Below, piece by piece: positions 1 to 10,349 of a stretch of DNA of 64,000 nucleotides. Below the pieces are notes generated by a model. The model did no database searches, was not told the origin of the DNA, and saw only the letters and a program-made list of their open reading frames with translations. Numbering within the stretch: position 1 is the stretch's first letter; every line of letters starts with the position of its first letter. A program made the position numbers and the translations under genes. Source of the stretch: Strigamia acuminata (lineage: Eukaryota > Arthropoda > Chilopoda > Geophilomorpha > Linotaeniidae); the NCBI GenBank assembly GCA_949358305.1, contig OX442318.1:730501-794500 (forward strand). The letters run 5' to 3'.

Positions 1-3000
1 ACCTCTCGACCGGGTTGGCCTGCGGATGATATGGAGAGGTGAACTTTGGAAAAATCTTGAACTTCTTGCAAAATTCCTGATACAACCGCGCCTTAAACTG
101 TGGGCCATTGTCCGATATTATCTTAACCGGAAAACCCCAGTCCATCGAGGTGTCGTAGATGCAATCGGCTATCGTTTGCGCAGTAGGGTCTTCTAATGGA
201 TATAGTTTAGGCCACCTTGTGGCTATATCCAACACCACTAGGATATAATTATTGCCCTCTATCGTTCTTGGCAGTGGTCCAACCAAATCGACGCTCAGGC
301 ACTGAAATGGAGCGTATGGTCCGATTTCGGCGGCTTCTACTTGGGTCTTTGGACGGGGCTTGCACGCTTGGCACCTTGTGCAGTGCTTGATAAACCTTGT
401 TACGTCTGGTTTCATGCCCTCCCATGAGTAGATGCGTCGCATCCGGTATAGTGTCCGACTGATGCCGCAGTGGCTGGCCAATGGGTGTCCATGGCTAAGC
501 CACAGTATTCGAAATCGCAATGTTTTCGGGACCACCACTTTCAGTGCGCGATTGTCATCTGAGAACTCGTCTGAAATAGTTGGGCTGTATTTCAACAGTA
601 GGTCGTTTTCGATAAGGTGACACGATGCTAATTTCTTATAATTTCGCCTCTGTAGTCGCGTAGTCACCCATGGCGGAAATTGTTCGGTTTCTAAGTAATT
701 TTTTAAACCATAACAATGTTTATCCTTCTGCTGGTGATCTATGAACTCCTGGCGCGTTGGCGGTTTGCAATCCAACTGAGACGTGACTTTGCCAATGAAT
801 GTTTTGATCATTTCATTCTCTGACACTGGCTCATATGGCCATGGCTCTTCGCCTTGACAGTCTCGCGTCTCTTCCGACTCATTCGTCGTTAAATTGTATG
901 CATTGCACCAATATGACACAAACTTATCGTCTTCATTTGGTCGCCTTTCCGGTACTGGCAGTTGGTTCCAGTTATTGAATGTCCATTTCTGGTGGTTGGT
1001 CGGGCAATAAGACATAAACCCGTCAGCTTCCCCGGTATCTTCCTCATCACAGATCAGTTGGACTGGATCTCTGGATAACGCATCAGCCAATACGTTCAGT
1101 GGGCCTTTGATGTAATGAATTTTGAAGTCATATCCCATGAGCTCCATCTGCCAACGGGCTAAACGTCCCGTTGGCTCGTCGAGTCCCATGAGCCACTTCA
1201 ACGCCTGATGATCTGTTTGTACCGTAAACTTGGTGCATTCCAAGTACGGCCTAAACTTGCGCAGGGCCCAGATCACGGCGAGACATTCTAAATCCGTTGC
1301 ACTATAATTTAGCTCGGCTTGTTGCAAGCTACGACTAATATACATGCACGGAACCTCAACGGTTTGACCATCAATCTCGTGTTGCTGCATCAGGGCAGCT
1401 CCTAACCCCTGATAACTGGCATCGGTGTGGACTATGAACGGCTTATTCAGGTTGGGCAACTTCAATGTGACAGCGTCAGCCAATAACCTTTTCACTTTTT
1501 CAAAAGCCGCTTGATGGTCGTCAGTCCATACGAAATCTATGCCCTTTTTTAAGAGTGGACGTAACGGCTCAGAAACAGCAGATAAATCCTTCAATAAGCG
1601 ATGGAAGAAATTTACCATACCCATAAAGCGTTGTAAGCCTTTCAGGTCTTTTGGGGCTGGAAACTGTGTGATGGCCGCCACTTTTTTCGGGTCCACACTA
1701 AGTCCATTTATTCCTAGCGTATAGCCAAGGAATTTTAACTCTTTCCGGCAAAATTTAGACTTTTCTGGATTTATGTGGAGGTTCGCCTTGTCGAGTTTAT
1801 CTAAAACTGACTCCACGTGCCGGAGATGTTCTTCATAGGTGGCCGAGACGATAACTATATCGTCAAGGTACGCCCAGGCATATCTCCTGTGGGCATCACC
1901 AAGAACTTTCTCGATTAGCCTTTGGAAGGTTGTTGGAGCGTTCACCAATCCAAAAGGCATTACATTGAACATCAGCCGACCGAGCGGGCTCCAGAAGGCC
2001 GTTTTTGGTCGGTCTTCGGGCCGCAGCTCGATCTGCCAATATCCTTTAGTGAGGTCAATTGTCGTGACCCACTTAAACTCGCCTAATTCGCGTAGGATCT
2101 CGTCGATCGTAGGCATCTGCGGAGGGTCATATAACGTATGCTCGTTGATTGGTCTATAGTCTATGCAAAGCCTTGGTTCTGACCCTGGCTTCATGACTAG
2201 CACAATGCGAGCACCGTAATCTCCTTCTGCTTGGGACACGTAGCCTTTATCTAGCATTTCCTGGCATAGTTTCGAGAGGATTTCTCTTTTTTGAGGGTTC
2301 CAGCTTTTGTAAGGGACCCTTATCGGCTTATCCGTGTCGAGATCTATTGTGTGGTGCAACACGTGCGTTCTCCCAGGCGTCTTTGTTAAGATGTGCTCAT
2401 ATTTTTTGAGAACATGCTCGAGTTGCATGGCTTCCGTTAGTTGGAGCTTGGCCTCCTCGACCAAATTATGGACACCATTACCCACTTTTAGTCGGGCCTC
2501 AAAAGCACAGAAGCTCGATCGCTTTGCAAAGGTGTTCCATGAGGACTCAGGCTCCTCCAACTTCTTTTCTAGTCTGTCTAGTACATCTTGATGGATATAT
2601 GGCGCAGGAACTTCAAGTGTTTGCACAAAATTCCATTTACCATTTAGTGGGTTAGGTTGGACCCGCATCCGCTTCATTATGTCATTGCCCATTAGCATGA
2701 ATCTCATTTCATGTGGCAAGACAAGGAAGTTATGTATCATTATGCCGTGTGACCAGCGAAAGGTCAATCGTAGCGACCCTATCGGTTGTACCTTCTTGTC
2801 GGCCGTATTAATGGCCATGTTTGGCCCCACTCTGGAAATCTGGTCTTCCATTTCCATGTCTTGGACCAAAGGTAAGGCGATACAACTTCGGTTTGCGCCG
2901 GAATCAAGTGTACCCATTATTGTTCCACTTTCCGTGGAAATTTCCATTGTGGTCATTCCACTTAACATATCTTGATCCGGAATGAGAGCTCTGAAAACTC

Positions 3001-3805
3001 TAATCCTTGGTTTTTCTTCGGGTTCGATTATTGGTAATTCCTTGAGGAATGGGTCCCATTCTACGGGTTCCGTCGGGGTGTCAACCATCCATGCAGCTTC
3101 AGACGGCTCATTCTCGTACGTGCTTCTCACGTTTGCCCAAAAAATCGTGGCTTCATTCTCATCATCAAGTCCCACATTTTTGAGAGCTTGATCTATTTCT
3201 GCCGTGAAATATGCCGCATCTATTTGCGTAATTTCCTCTGTTTTGGGAACTTCCGACAAATCAGTCGTTGGAAACAAAATCATACCGTCAGAATCCTTCT
3301 TAACGTCGTATTCCATGTCAGCTTTTCCTTGCATGGTACCTATTGCCTCTGGAGGCGTTAGTTCCATTTCATCAAGTGATAGCGCTTGGGGTTTTACGTC
3401 ACAAGCTTCCGATGTTGATGGAACTTCGTCAGCATTTGCTGCTTCCGCAATGTTTGCTGCTCCCGTAGCCTCCGTAGATTCTATAGCTTCGACCGCTTCC
3501 ATAGATTTCGCAGCTGTTGAGATTCCTACGATTTCTTCTATTTTAGCTAAGGCTGCCATTTCTACAGGTGGGAATTTCATGCCAATAATCTGTCCCTTAC
3601 TAATTTCGTAAATTACTGATCCTTTTCTTATCGGAGCAGCAGTTTTTGTTTCTGAAGTCGTTGTTGGTTCTGGAGTTGGGGTAGGTTCTGGGACTGTTGT
3701 AGTAAGTTCTGGAGCTGTTGGTTTTTCCAGTTCTCTTTTTCGCGCAATTTCCGAGTCATTTGCTGGCGCGGGTTTCAGTGAATCTTCTGAACCCGCGCTC
3801 ACATG
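1..3805 (-). CDS. pol: Retrotransposon pol polyprotein (protease, RT, RNase H, integrase), partial
   Basis: The frame is open from the gag/pol junction to the window edge (about 1268 codons). In protein order I read: a Pro/Thr/Glu-rich linker; an aspartic protease site Asp-Ser-Gly-Ala near 2895-2905; reverse transcriptase with the YLDD catalytic box at 1859-1870; RNase H with a TDAS motif near 1415-1430 and TDHQAL near 1210; then integrase with a His-His/Cys-Cys zinc finger near 380-500 and the catalytic core residues Asp (VDLVGPL, about 285), Asp (SDNGPQF, about 115) and Glu (PQANPVER, 5-7). All key residues are present. The frame is -1 relative to gag and has no obvious start of its own near the junction, so it is probably made by ribosomal frameshifting. 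Confidence 0.9.
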
Positions 3806-6800
3806 TTTTTTTGAACGGCTTCGGTTATGGCGTCAATTAGCCGCTGATAGCTTGGCTTTGACGCTTGTTTCTTGGGCTGGGGGCAGCTCCTGGACCAATG
3901 GCCTAATTGGCCGCAATTGTGACAAGGGGCTGTCTCCGGAGTCAACCTGGGTTGAGTTGACGCTTCTATGTTTCCTTCCAATTTTACAGTGGAAGTCGAA
4001 GCTTGCCCGGCTTGCGCTATCTCCTCAAGCGGAGTCTTTTTTGTCAATTCAATTGAGCACGTTTTCAACTCTTTCGTCGAACTTTCTGTCGCTTCAGACT
4101 TAGATGTCGCCTTTGGTTGCATTGGCGGTTTGTACTTTGCAACTGTTGGGTTGTTGCGTGCGTACATGGTGCCGACTGCCTCCACTATCGACTCAATGTG
4201 TTGGTCGGTGAGGTCCATTGACAACATTTGGTTGCCCGTGAATTCACCCCTGTCGTCTACTTCTGACACTAACTTTGCCGAAGGACGCATCGGAATTTTT
4301 GGCTGTGGGTAGGGTGTCTGACCCGTATCTCTATTCCGGTTAAAGTTACTCTCTTTACGTTGTGCCGAGATATATGGCGGTGGTTGCATCATTTTAGGAT
4401 TGCTCCTTGCCTGATCGGATCGTTTCCGTTGCAATTCATCCCGAGCTCTTTGCTCATCGGGTGGCAAATATTTTATATATCTGTCTTCGATATACATTTG
4501 GTTATCGCGCATAAACTGCGCTAACCTGTCAAACGAGCTGGCCATCGGTGCGTTCACCATTGTCAGCACCTTCTCCGAAAATTCCGTCAGGCCTCTGCGA
4601 AATTGACGATCAGCGGCAAAGTTGCAAACTTTGTTTGGAAGGTGAGTTATCAGTTCTTCCGTCCTGCGTAAGTACGACCGGAGGTCCTCACCTAGCATCT
4701 GTTGCAAATTGTCCCAGTGATCCACCAAAGTCGCATGTGACTCACCATACTCTTTCATAAATTCGTGAACAAACGCATCCCATTGTGTGAACGCGTGTTC
4801 ATAGAACCAGTTCGCGGCTCCCCCCGTCAACATCTTCGGAATTATTCTCTTAAGCGTGTCGTAGGGGTCCGCTTCATGGCATCTCACTATCTGCATCACT
4901 TCATCTAGGAATTTCGTTCCTACTGACCAACTACCATCAAATGTGTCGGGTGTTATGCGGTCCCATTTTATTTGGGATGCGTTAACAAAGACATGTGTCC
5001 AATTTGCTACGCAATATTTCCGGATTTGCTTTTGCAGTACCTCTTCCATCTCTTGTGATCTGGATGGAATCTTTGCCAAGCGCTTATCTATCTGCTGTTC
5101 AATGTACTCCTGCAATTTAATGGTGTTGTCTGTTGGACCGTACATATTGGCAGCAGGTGGCGGTTCTCTATATTGAGAATTATCAGGTCTGCCCTGTCTA
5201 TTTCCGGTTTGACCCGCGTAACTTGCGTCATTGTGGCGGAAGTGTTCAGACTGCGAGTATTTCCTTTCTTGTCGACCAGTATAGTCTTCACTCCATCGTG
5301 AGTAATCGTCATGACGTTTTTCATCTCTACGACGTTGTTCGTCATTGCGACGATACTCCTGTTCGTGGCGCGGGTCGTTACCATGGCGATATTCATCTTT
5401 TTGACGAGAATCGTCTCTCTGGTAACGGTCGTCACCTCGGTGAGTGCCTTGCTGGCGAGCATCATCATTTCTTCGGCGTCGCTCTTCTTCGCGGTAAAAT
5501 TCGTCGCGTCGGCGCTGCTCTTCATTTCGATAGTACTCATCTTTTCGACGCTGTTCGTCTCTGCGACGTTGTTCTTCGTTGCGGCGATCTTCGTCTTGTT
5601 GACGTTGTTGGCCGCCGTAACGTTCTCCGTCGCCTGGGCGATATTCGTAACGGTTTTCGTTACTTTGCTGGCGCTCTCCGTCGGGGCGACCTTGGCCGCG
5701 TCCTTGACTGTCATTTCCTCGGCTAGTATTCTCGTAACTAGCACTTCCTGCGCCCAGGCTTTTCTGACCCGTTGGTTCATATTCAGCTTGCTGTGCAGGA
5801 TTACCTGACTGTGGGTTTTGTCTTGCAGAACGTGAATTATCTCTTGAGAATTCATGCGTTGGAACTTCTTGATCTTGCCAAGATGTGTGACGTTCACTCC
5901 TCTCTCTTTCAGCTCTGTCGCTGTTGCCAGTATCTTTATTGGCTGAGGAGTCTTGATATCTTTCAGATTTCCAATTCTCGATTTCATTTATCCAACGTTC
6001 TTGGAAATCAGCAACTTTTGTCAACTTATTATAATAATCAGTTGGCTCACTTGGTGAATAAACTGAACGTCTATCCTCTCGTTTTGACGCAGGAATTGTG
6101 ACACACTCGGTTTGGGACGTTTCACTTGGATGCAATGGTTCCGTCGGGCGTGATTTGCCATCTTTATCTATTGTTCTCGGCAAATTTTTCCATTTTGGAA
6201 TGTCCATTGGTCCAAGAGTACTACTTTTTGATTCATCAAATCGATTGGCAGCTCCACGCTGTTGATTGCGTTGATCAATTACGTCAAATACTTTTCTGTT
6301 CTGCATGGGAGGTGACGATCGTTTTCTGTCGCCACGCTCATCCCCACCTTCTCTCCCCCTTTTCAGAGGGTTCGTTCCAGACTCTGAAACTAATACTACT
6401 TCTGGCGGGTCCCGATTCGCTGCGTCAGGCTGCGCAATCGGGTATTGCACTCGCGCCAAATACTGTGCGTCTTCTAGCGCCATTTTTGCTCTATGAGCTT
6501 CTTCCTGCGCGCGTAACGCTTCCTGGCGAAGATGTGCGTTTTCTTGGTTCGCATTCGTTTCCACTTCGGTTAGTTTCGATGCCAACGCCAGGCGTTCCGC
6601 CTCTAAGCGGACTCTCGTAGCTTCGAGATGTTCTTTTTCCGCCTGCCGTTCCGATTGGAGGTGTGCCTCTGCTGCTGCAATTTGCTCTTTCTCGAGTCGT
6701 CGTTCCTCATCCAAAGTCTGTTTGAGAATTTCGTACTCATGTTTAGCTTGCTGGGCTTGAAGTTCCTCCAACCGAAGACGCTTCACTAACTGGAATTCCT

Positions 6801-7347
6801 CTTCCTGGGCTTCTGCTAACCGTCGGCTTCGGTCCGCCGATGCTGCGGCGATTGCGTCGACTTCATCGTCGGAAATTGGACCGCCTTGTTGATATCGAAT
6901 GCGTTGCCGTTCTAGGCTGTCTTCAGCTTCTTGCAGAATGTCTTGCATCTGTTGTCTAACTTCTTTTAATTTACGTCGAATTGGTGAATTCTCGCCCGAT
7001 GACTGTGCGCTGTCCGCCGCTTTCTGGGCTGCTGCCGCCTGGTAACCGCGTAATAGACGACCCTGACGTGTAGCGACGGCTATAAGCTTGTCACGAGGTA
7101 GCAATGAAATGTCAATTTTCGAGCGCGGTGTTGACTTCACACTAGGTGGGGCGTTGTGTACCGGCGTAGATTTCTGCGACGTGGGACTGTCGGACTTGAG
7201 CCAAAAGTCTTGGCTAAATTGGCGCGTGGTGCCTTCTTCATGATCGGAAGGCGACAACGATCTCGCTCGTCTGTCATCACGTCCTCCTCGCGTCTTAATA
7301 CGTCGCGGGCCGCCCTGTCCTCGCAGTTGCTCTCGTGGCCAAGGCAT
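3799..7347 (-). CDS. gag: Retrotransposon Gag, unusually long, with CCHC zinc knuckle
   Basis: 1182 codons from ATG at 7347 to TGA at 3799-3801. The N-terminal third is a Glu/Gln/Arg/Ala-rich predicted coiled coil (about residues 105-305). A very charged Arg/Glu/Asp/Gln/Tyr repeat region follows (about 570-690, with RRRDEQRR-like repeats). A retrotransposon capsid-like segment lies at about 780-1000 (PYDTLKRIIPKML...NWFYEHAF). A single zinc knuckle C-X2-C-X4-H-X4-C is at about 1142-1155 (CHNCGQLGHWSRSC). Ordinary Gypsy Gags are about 300-500 residues, so the first ~700 residues are an extension. Translations of other frames across this region are shadows of the repeat composition. Confidence 0.88.
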   Translation of the reverse strand: MPWPREQLRGQGGPRRIKTRGGRDDRRARSLSPSDHEEGTTRQFSQDFWLKSDSPTSQKSTPVHNAPPSVKSTPRSKIDISLLPRDKLIAVATRQGRLLRGYQAAAAQKAADSAQSSGENSPIRRKLKEVRQQMQDILQEAEDSLERQRIRYQQGGPISDDEVDAIAAASADRSRRLAEAQEEEFQLVKRLRLEELQAQQAKHEYEILKQTLDEERRLEKEQIAAAEAHLQSERQAEKEHLEATRVRLEAERLALASKLTEVETNANQENAHLRQEALRAQEEAHRAKMALEDAQYLARVQYPIAQPDAANRDPPEVVLVSESGTNPLKRGREGGDERGDRKRSSPPMQNRKVFDVIDQRNQQRGAANRFDESKSSTLGPMDIPKWKNLPRTIDKDGKSRPTEPLHPSETSQTECVTIPASKREDRRSVYSPSEPTDYYNKLTKVADFQERWINEIENWKSERYQDSSANKDTGNSDRAERERSERHTSWQDQEVPTHEFSRDNSRSARQNPQSGNPAQQAEYEPTGQKSLGAGSASYENTSRGNDSQGRGQGRPDGERQQSNENRYEYRPGDGERYGGQQRQQDEDRRNEEQRRRDEQRRKDEYYRNEEQRRRDEFYREEERRRRNDDARQQGTHRGDDRYQRDDSRQKDEYRHGNDPRHEQEYRRNDEQRRRDEKRHDDYSRWSEDYTGRQERKYSQSEHFRHNDASYAGQTGNRQGRPDNSQYREPPPAANMYGPTDNTIKLQEYIEQQIDKRLAKIPSRSQEMEEVLQKQIRKYCVANWTHVFVNASQIKWDRITPDTFDGSWSVGTKFLDEVMQIVRCHEADPYDTLKRIIPKMLTGGAANWFYEHAFTQWDAFVHEFMKEYGESHATLVDHWDNLQQMLGEDLRSYLRRTEELITHLPNKVCNFAADRQFRRGLTEFSEKVLTMVNAPMASSFDRLAQFMRDNQMYIEDRYIKYLPPDEQRARDELQRKRSDQARSNPKMMQPPPYISAQRKESNFNRNRDTGQTPYPQPKIPMRPSAKLVSEVDDRGEFTGNQMLSMDLTDQHIESIVEAVGTMYARNNPTVAKYKPPMQPKATSKSEATESSTKELKTCSIELTKKTPLEEIAQAGQASTSTVKLEGNIEASTQPRLTPETAPCHNCGQLGHWSRSCPQPKKQASKPSYQRLIDAITEAVQKNM
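3805..3811 (-). promoter_or_regulatory. Probable -1 ribosomal frameshift site (A AAA AAC)
   Basis: Read on the minus strand in the gag frame, the last codons are CAA AAA AAC ATG TGA. The heptamer A AAA AAC fits the X XXY YYZ slippery rule. Slipping back one base continues as CAT GTG AGC in exactly the frame of protease and RT. The site lies two codons before the gag stop. I did not fold the downstream RNA, so the stimulatory structure is not shown. Confidence 0.75.
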
Positions 7348-7466
7348 GGTTAATAAAAGACAAGGTAGAAAGAAACAGACCTAACTATTAAATAAGAACC
7401 CAAAGTTATGTCCCTCAACTAAATGACTAGCTGTTTAGGTTCAAATACTATGGCCAGGCCCCCAAG
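7348..7466 (-). other. Retrotransposon leader between LTR and gag
   Basis: About 120 bases separate the gag ATG from the candidate LTR edge. The minus strand next to the LTR reads TTGGGGGCCTGGCC; a TGG at this place is where a tRNA-primed binding site would start, but I cannot match it to a particular tRNA. There is no open frame here. Confidence 0.4.
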
Positions 7467-8698
7467 TGTAGTAATCCCGGCCTATTCTTAATAAAACCTC
7501 ACTCAAATTATCAAAAATAAGCTGTGGAAATTACTTAATGCCCCGACGGGTCTTATATTTTAAACTCAAATAAATAACTAAGGCTTCTAACTATTCTAAC
7601 TCAACAATTGATTTATCCAATTTTACAATTGAACAAATCAACCGATTCAATAAACAAACTTCTGTCTTAAAAACACACTCTCTCATTTATTCTGGCTCTT
7701 TGAATAAAGTTATCTCTCTAATAAAAACGATTTACAATGATTAAACTATTAAAATTATACATAATGACTAGAAATTAACGAATTATTAATGAAAATGGAA
7801 AATAGGAATAAAAATGGCGTCTCCGGCTCCGTTCGTCCCGTCGACGCGACGTTTCCGTACTGCTTCGTCCGAATAACGTATTCTTCACTTACAGTTTTCC
7901 CGATTCTCGGCAGCAACAACTGATGATTCTCGTTGTGGCTGCTCAATCGCAGTTTCTTCAATCTCTGACCGATCAATTTCGGTTTCTTCTACACGCTTGC
8001 TCGAATGGCGACCGAGTCGTAGTTCGAGCAGCGTTACTTCGGCACCGTGTTAACCCAAATGGCGGTAGAACCGTAGTTCGGATTAACTTTACTTCTTCTC
8101 CGGGTAGTTCGGATGGCGATGATATCGTAGTCCGAATGGCCCTCTCCTCACGAGTAGTTCCAATGGCGACTCTGTCGTAGTTGGAATGGCTCGCTCTATT
8201 CTTCCAAGTGGTTCCAATGGCGTCGGCGACGTAGTTGGAATGGCTTGGTTACGATCGTCGAGTGGTTCAAATGGCGTCCGCGACGTAGTTTGAATGGCTC
8301 GACTGTTGCATGAAATCCCTCCGTCAATGTCTTGACGGCAAGATGAAATTCCCGTGACACAATGTGTTGTATCACAAGAATGAGTCCAATCCTCGGTTGA
8401 AGGCACAAATTAATCCGGTTTTGACCGTAGAAATCCAGGAGTAATTATTTTCAGTGTTGTTCAGCAAAGGTTTTTGTATTAGACTGAAGAAATCTGTATT
8501 TTCTTCCTGGTTGACAGGAAGCACTTCCTGCCAACCCCTCAGCTGTTTGTCTGGTTGCCCTGGCAACCAGCCCCAGACAAGAACTTATTGTCTCAGTCTT
8601 CTAAAATAATAAAAATGCTAAAATAATATTAACTTCAGATCAACTCTGTGAATGTTACTCCTGTTTTCACCTGACCCTGGTGACCACAGGCCACCACA
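7467..8698 (-). repeat. Candidate 5' LTR
   Basis: The stretch begins TGTAGTAATC and ends CCACCACA on the plus strand, giving the usual TG...CA ends, and abuts the gag leader. It contains no convincing gene, only short chance frames. Its length (about 1.2 kb) suits a Gypsy LTR. Because the other LTR is outside the window, the boundaries rest on the dinucleotide ends and position alone. Confidence 0.45.
7990..8300. repeat. Degenerate ~60-bp tandem repeats inside the candidate LTR
   Basis: A motif like cGTAGTTsGAATGGC...aGTGGTTCAAATGGCGtc recurs about five times with drift (around 8010, 8070, 8130, 8190, 8250). Repeats of this kind are common in LTR U3 regions, where they can act as enhancers or insulators; that role here is a guess. 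Confidence 0.55.
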
Positions 8699-8721
8699 GA
8701 CGTTAAGAAATCTTAATTATC

Positions 8722-9590
8722 TATTAACAAAACCTTATAAAATCTTCAAAACCTTCAAACACGTTTAAAAAATCCTTCGTAAACCTTTAAAACCTTTAAA
8801 ATCCTTCAAAAATCTTTCGAAAAACCCTTAAAATTCCTTTAAAAACCGTAGAAAACCATATAAAACCTTTAAAAATCTTTAAAAATCTTCAAAACCCTTT
8901 TAAAAACCTTTTTCAACTCTTATAATTCCTAAAAAAAACGTATACAACTTTTGAAAACCCTCAAAAACCATTCAAACCCTTTAAAAACCCTTAAAAACTC
9001 CCAAAATTCCTTTAAAACCTTCAGAAACATTCAAAAAAATCCTTTAAAAAAACTCTTCAAAAACCTCCAAAAATTCCTAAAAAACTTCCAAAACTCGTTA
9101 AAACCTCCCAAACTTCCTTAAAAACTCCCAAAATTCCTTAAATCCTCTCAAAATTCCTTAAAACCTCCCAAAATTCTTTAAAAACCTTCAAAATTCTTTT
9201 AAAACCTTCAAAAACCCTTCAAAAACCTCTAAAAACTCTTAAAACACTTCAAAATTCCTTAAAAATTCCCAAAATTCCTTAAAAATCTTCAAAAACCTTT
9301 AAAAACCACTTCAAAATTCTTTAAAAACCTTCGAAAAGCCTTCAAAAATATTTTAAAAACCTTTCAAAAACCTCTAAAAACCCTTCAAAAACCTCTAAAA
9401 CCTCTACAAACACTTCAAAATCCCTTAAAAACTCCCAAAATTCCTTAAAAACCCCCAAAATTCTTTAAAAACCTTCAAAAATCTTTTAAAAACCCTTCAA
9501 AAACCTCTAAAAACCCTTAAAACACTTCAAAATTCCTTAAAAACCTTCGAAAAACCTTCAAAACTCTTTTAAAAAAAGCGAAACAAAGCC
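8722..9590. repeat. A/T-rich degenerate tandem array (AAAACCTTCAAAA type)
   Basis: About 870 bases of imperfect repeats around the word TTAAAAACCTTCAAAATTCC, with a period near 17-22 bp. There is no open frame and no sign of a gene. It separates the retrotransposon from the first PDE4 exon candidates. Confidence 0.7.
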
Positions 9591-9625
9591 TAAAATATCA
9601 ATAAGCGGTATTGACAATCTGACTA

Positions 9626-9819
9626 ATGTATTTAACACAGAAGGCGAACGGGATCGAATACGCTCGTCTCGACTCATCCTCGTCCTGCTCGTCCTCCTGC
9701 TCGTCCTCGTGCCCGTCTTCGGCGTCCACTTCGCCGCTCTCCAAACCGTGGCAAGGACGTCCCATCGCCCTGCATTTGTTGCCGCGCATCACGTGCTCGT
9801 CCCCGAAGGACAAAACCAG
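9626..9819 (+). CDS. dnc: Candidate alternative first coding exon of PDE4 (most distal)
   Basis: An open reading from ATG at 9626 to a GTGAGC donor at 9820 leaves two bases of a codon, the phase needed by the common PDE4 exon at 16246. The peptide has a Ser/Cys run (SSSSCSSSCSSSC) and a basic tail ending in PKDKT. A stop lies just upstream of the ATG in frame. I do not recognise the peptide. The support is the donor, the phase and the position in a series of similar exons. An open minus-strand frame overlaps it, so a spurious call is possible. Confidence 0.35.
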
Positions 9820-10076
9820 GTGAGCCCGAGCGCCGCAATCGCGAGTGACCAAAACAAAACCAAATCCCCAAACGCTGGTCGCTCTCACACGCCGCGGATT
9901 AACAATTCCCCCCGTTTAGTTGCCACGCGACCGGAGATGGAATCTTCTAGGTTTCGCACACATCGACCTGGTTGCCATGGCGACGTCGCACACCCAATTC
10001 TCCGCGCTCGCTTCCCGCTCCGTGTCAGTGTCGAGTCTCCAGTCCACGTGTCGGTCGATGCGTGAGTCACGTGGCG

Positions 10077-10294
10077 ATGCAAGAGACCGAACTCATTGAC
10101 ACGGGTCCTTGCACGGCGCAACGCAGCCTGCACTTGTGGGGCCCCGGACGCAACACGCAGATGATGGGGCGCCGACTGTGCGGCAAGCGATCGTCGGCCC
10201 CGACCGCCAACACGGGAGCGTCGCTCATGCGGGGCGTCATCCTCCGCAGCCGCCGTTCGTGGCCGTCCGCGCCCGCCGCGATTCCCTGCACCGA
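10077..10294 (+). CDS. dnc: Candidate alternative first coding exon of PDE4
   Basis: Starts ATG at 10077 (MQETELIDTG) and runs 72 codons plus two bases to a GTGAGT donor at 10295. The phase matches the common exon at 16246. The stretch is GC-rich compared with the A/T-rich arrays on both sides, as expected for a promoter-proximal exon. The peptide is Arg/Ser-rich and not recognised. It may instead belong to an unrelated transcript. Confidence 0.45.
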
Positions 10295-10317
10295 GTGAGT
10301 CTGTTCGCCCAATTAGC

Positions 10318-10321
<4 letters not shown>

Positions 10322-10349
<28 letters not shown>

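Larger units (their letters stand above)
1..8698 (-). mobile_element. Ty3/Gypsy-type LTR retrotransposon, cut by the left window edge
   Basis: A minus-strand element reading from a candidate 5' LTR (right side) through a short leader, gag (7347-3799) and pol (3805-1). Pol order is protease, reverse transcriptase, RNase H, integrase, which is the Ty3/Gypsy order (integrase last); Copia elements have integrase first. No stop interrupts gag or the visible pol, so the copy looks young and possibly still competent. The end of integrase, any env and the 3' LTR lie outside the window, so an env gene cannot be excluded. The right boundary is inferred from a TG...CA pair only. Confidence 0.85.

Noticed and set aside
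432-3611. Seven plus-strand frames of 60-135 codons
   Set aside because: Complement of the retrotransposon pol frame, which carries all catalytic motifs on the minus strand.
5088-5987. 299-codon minus-strand frame and overlapping plus-strand frames
   Set aside because: Shifted readings of the Arg/Glu repeat region of gag.
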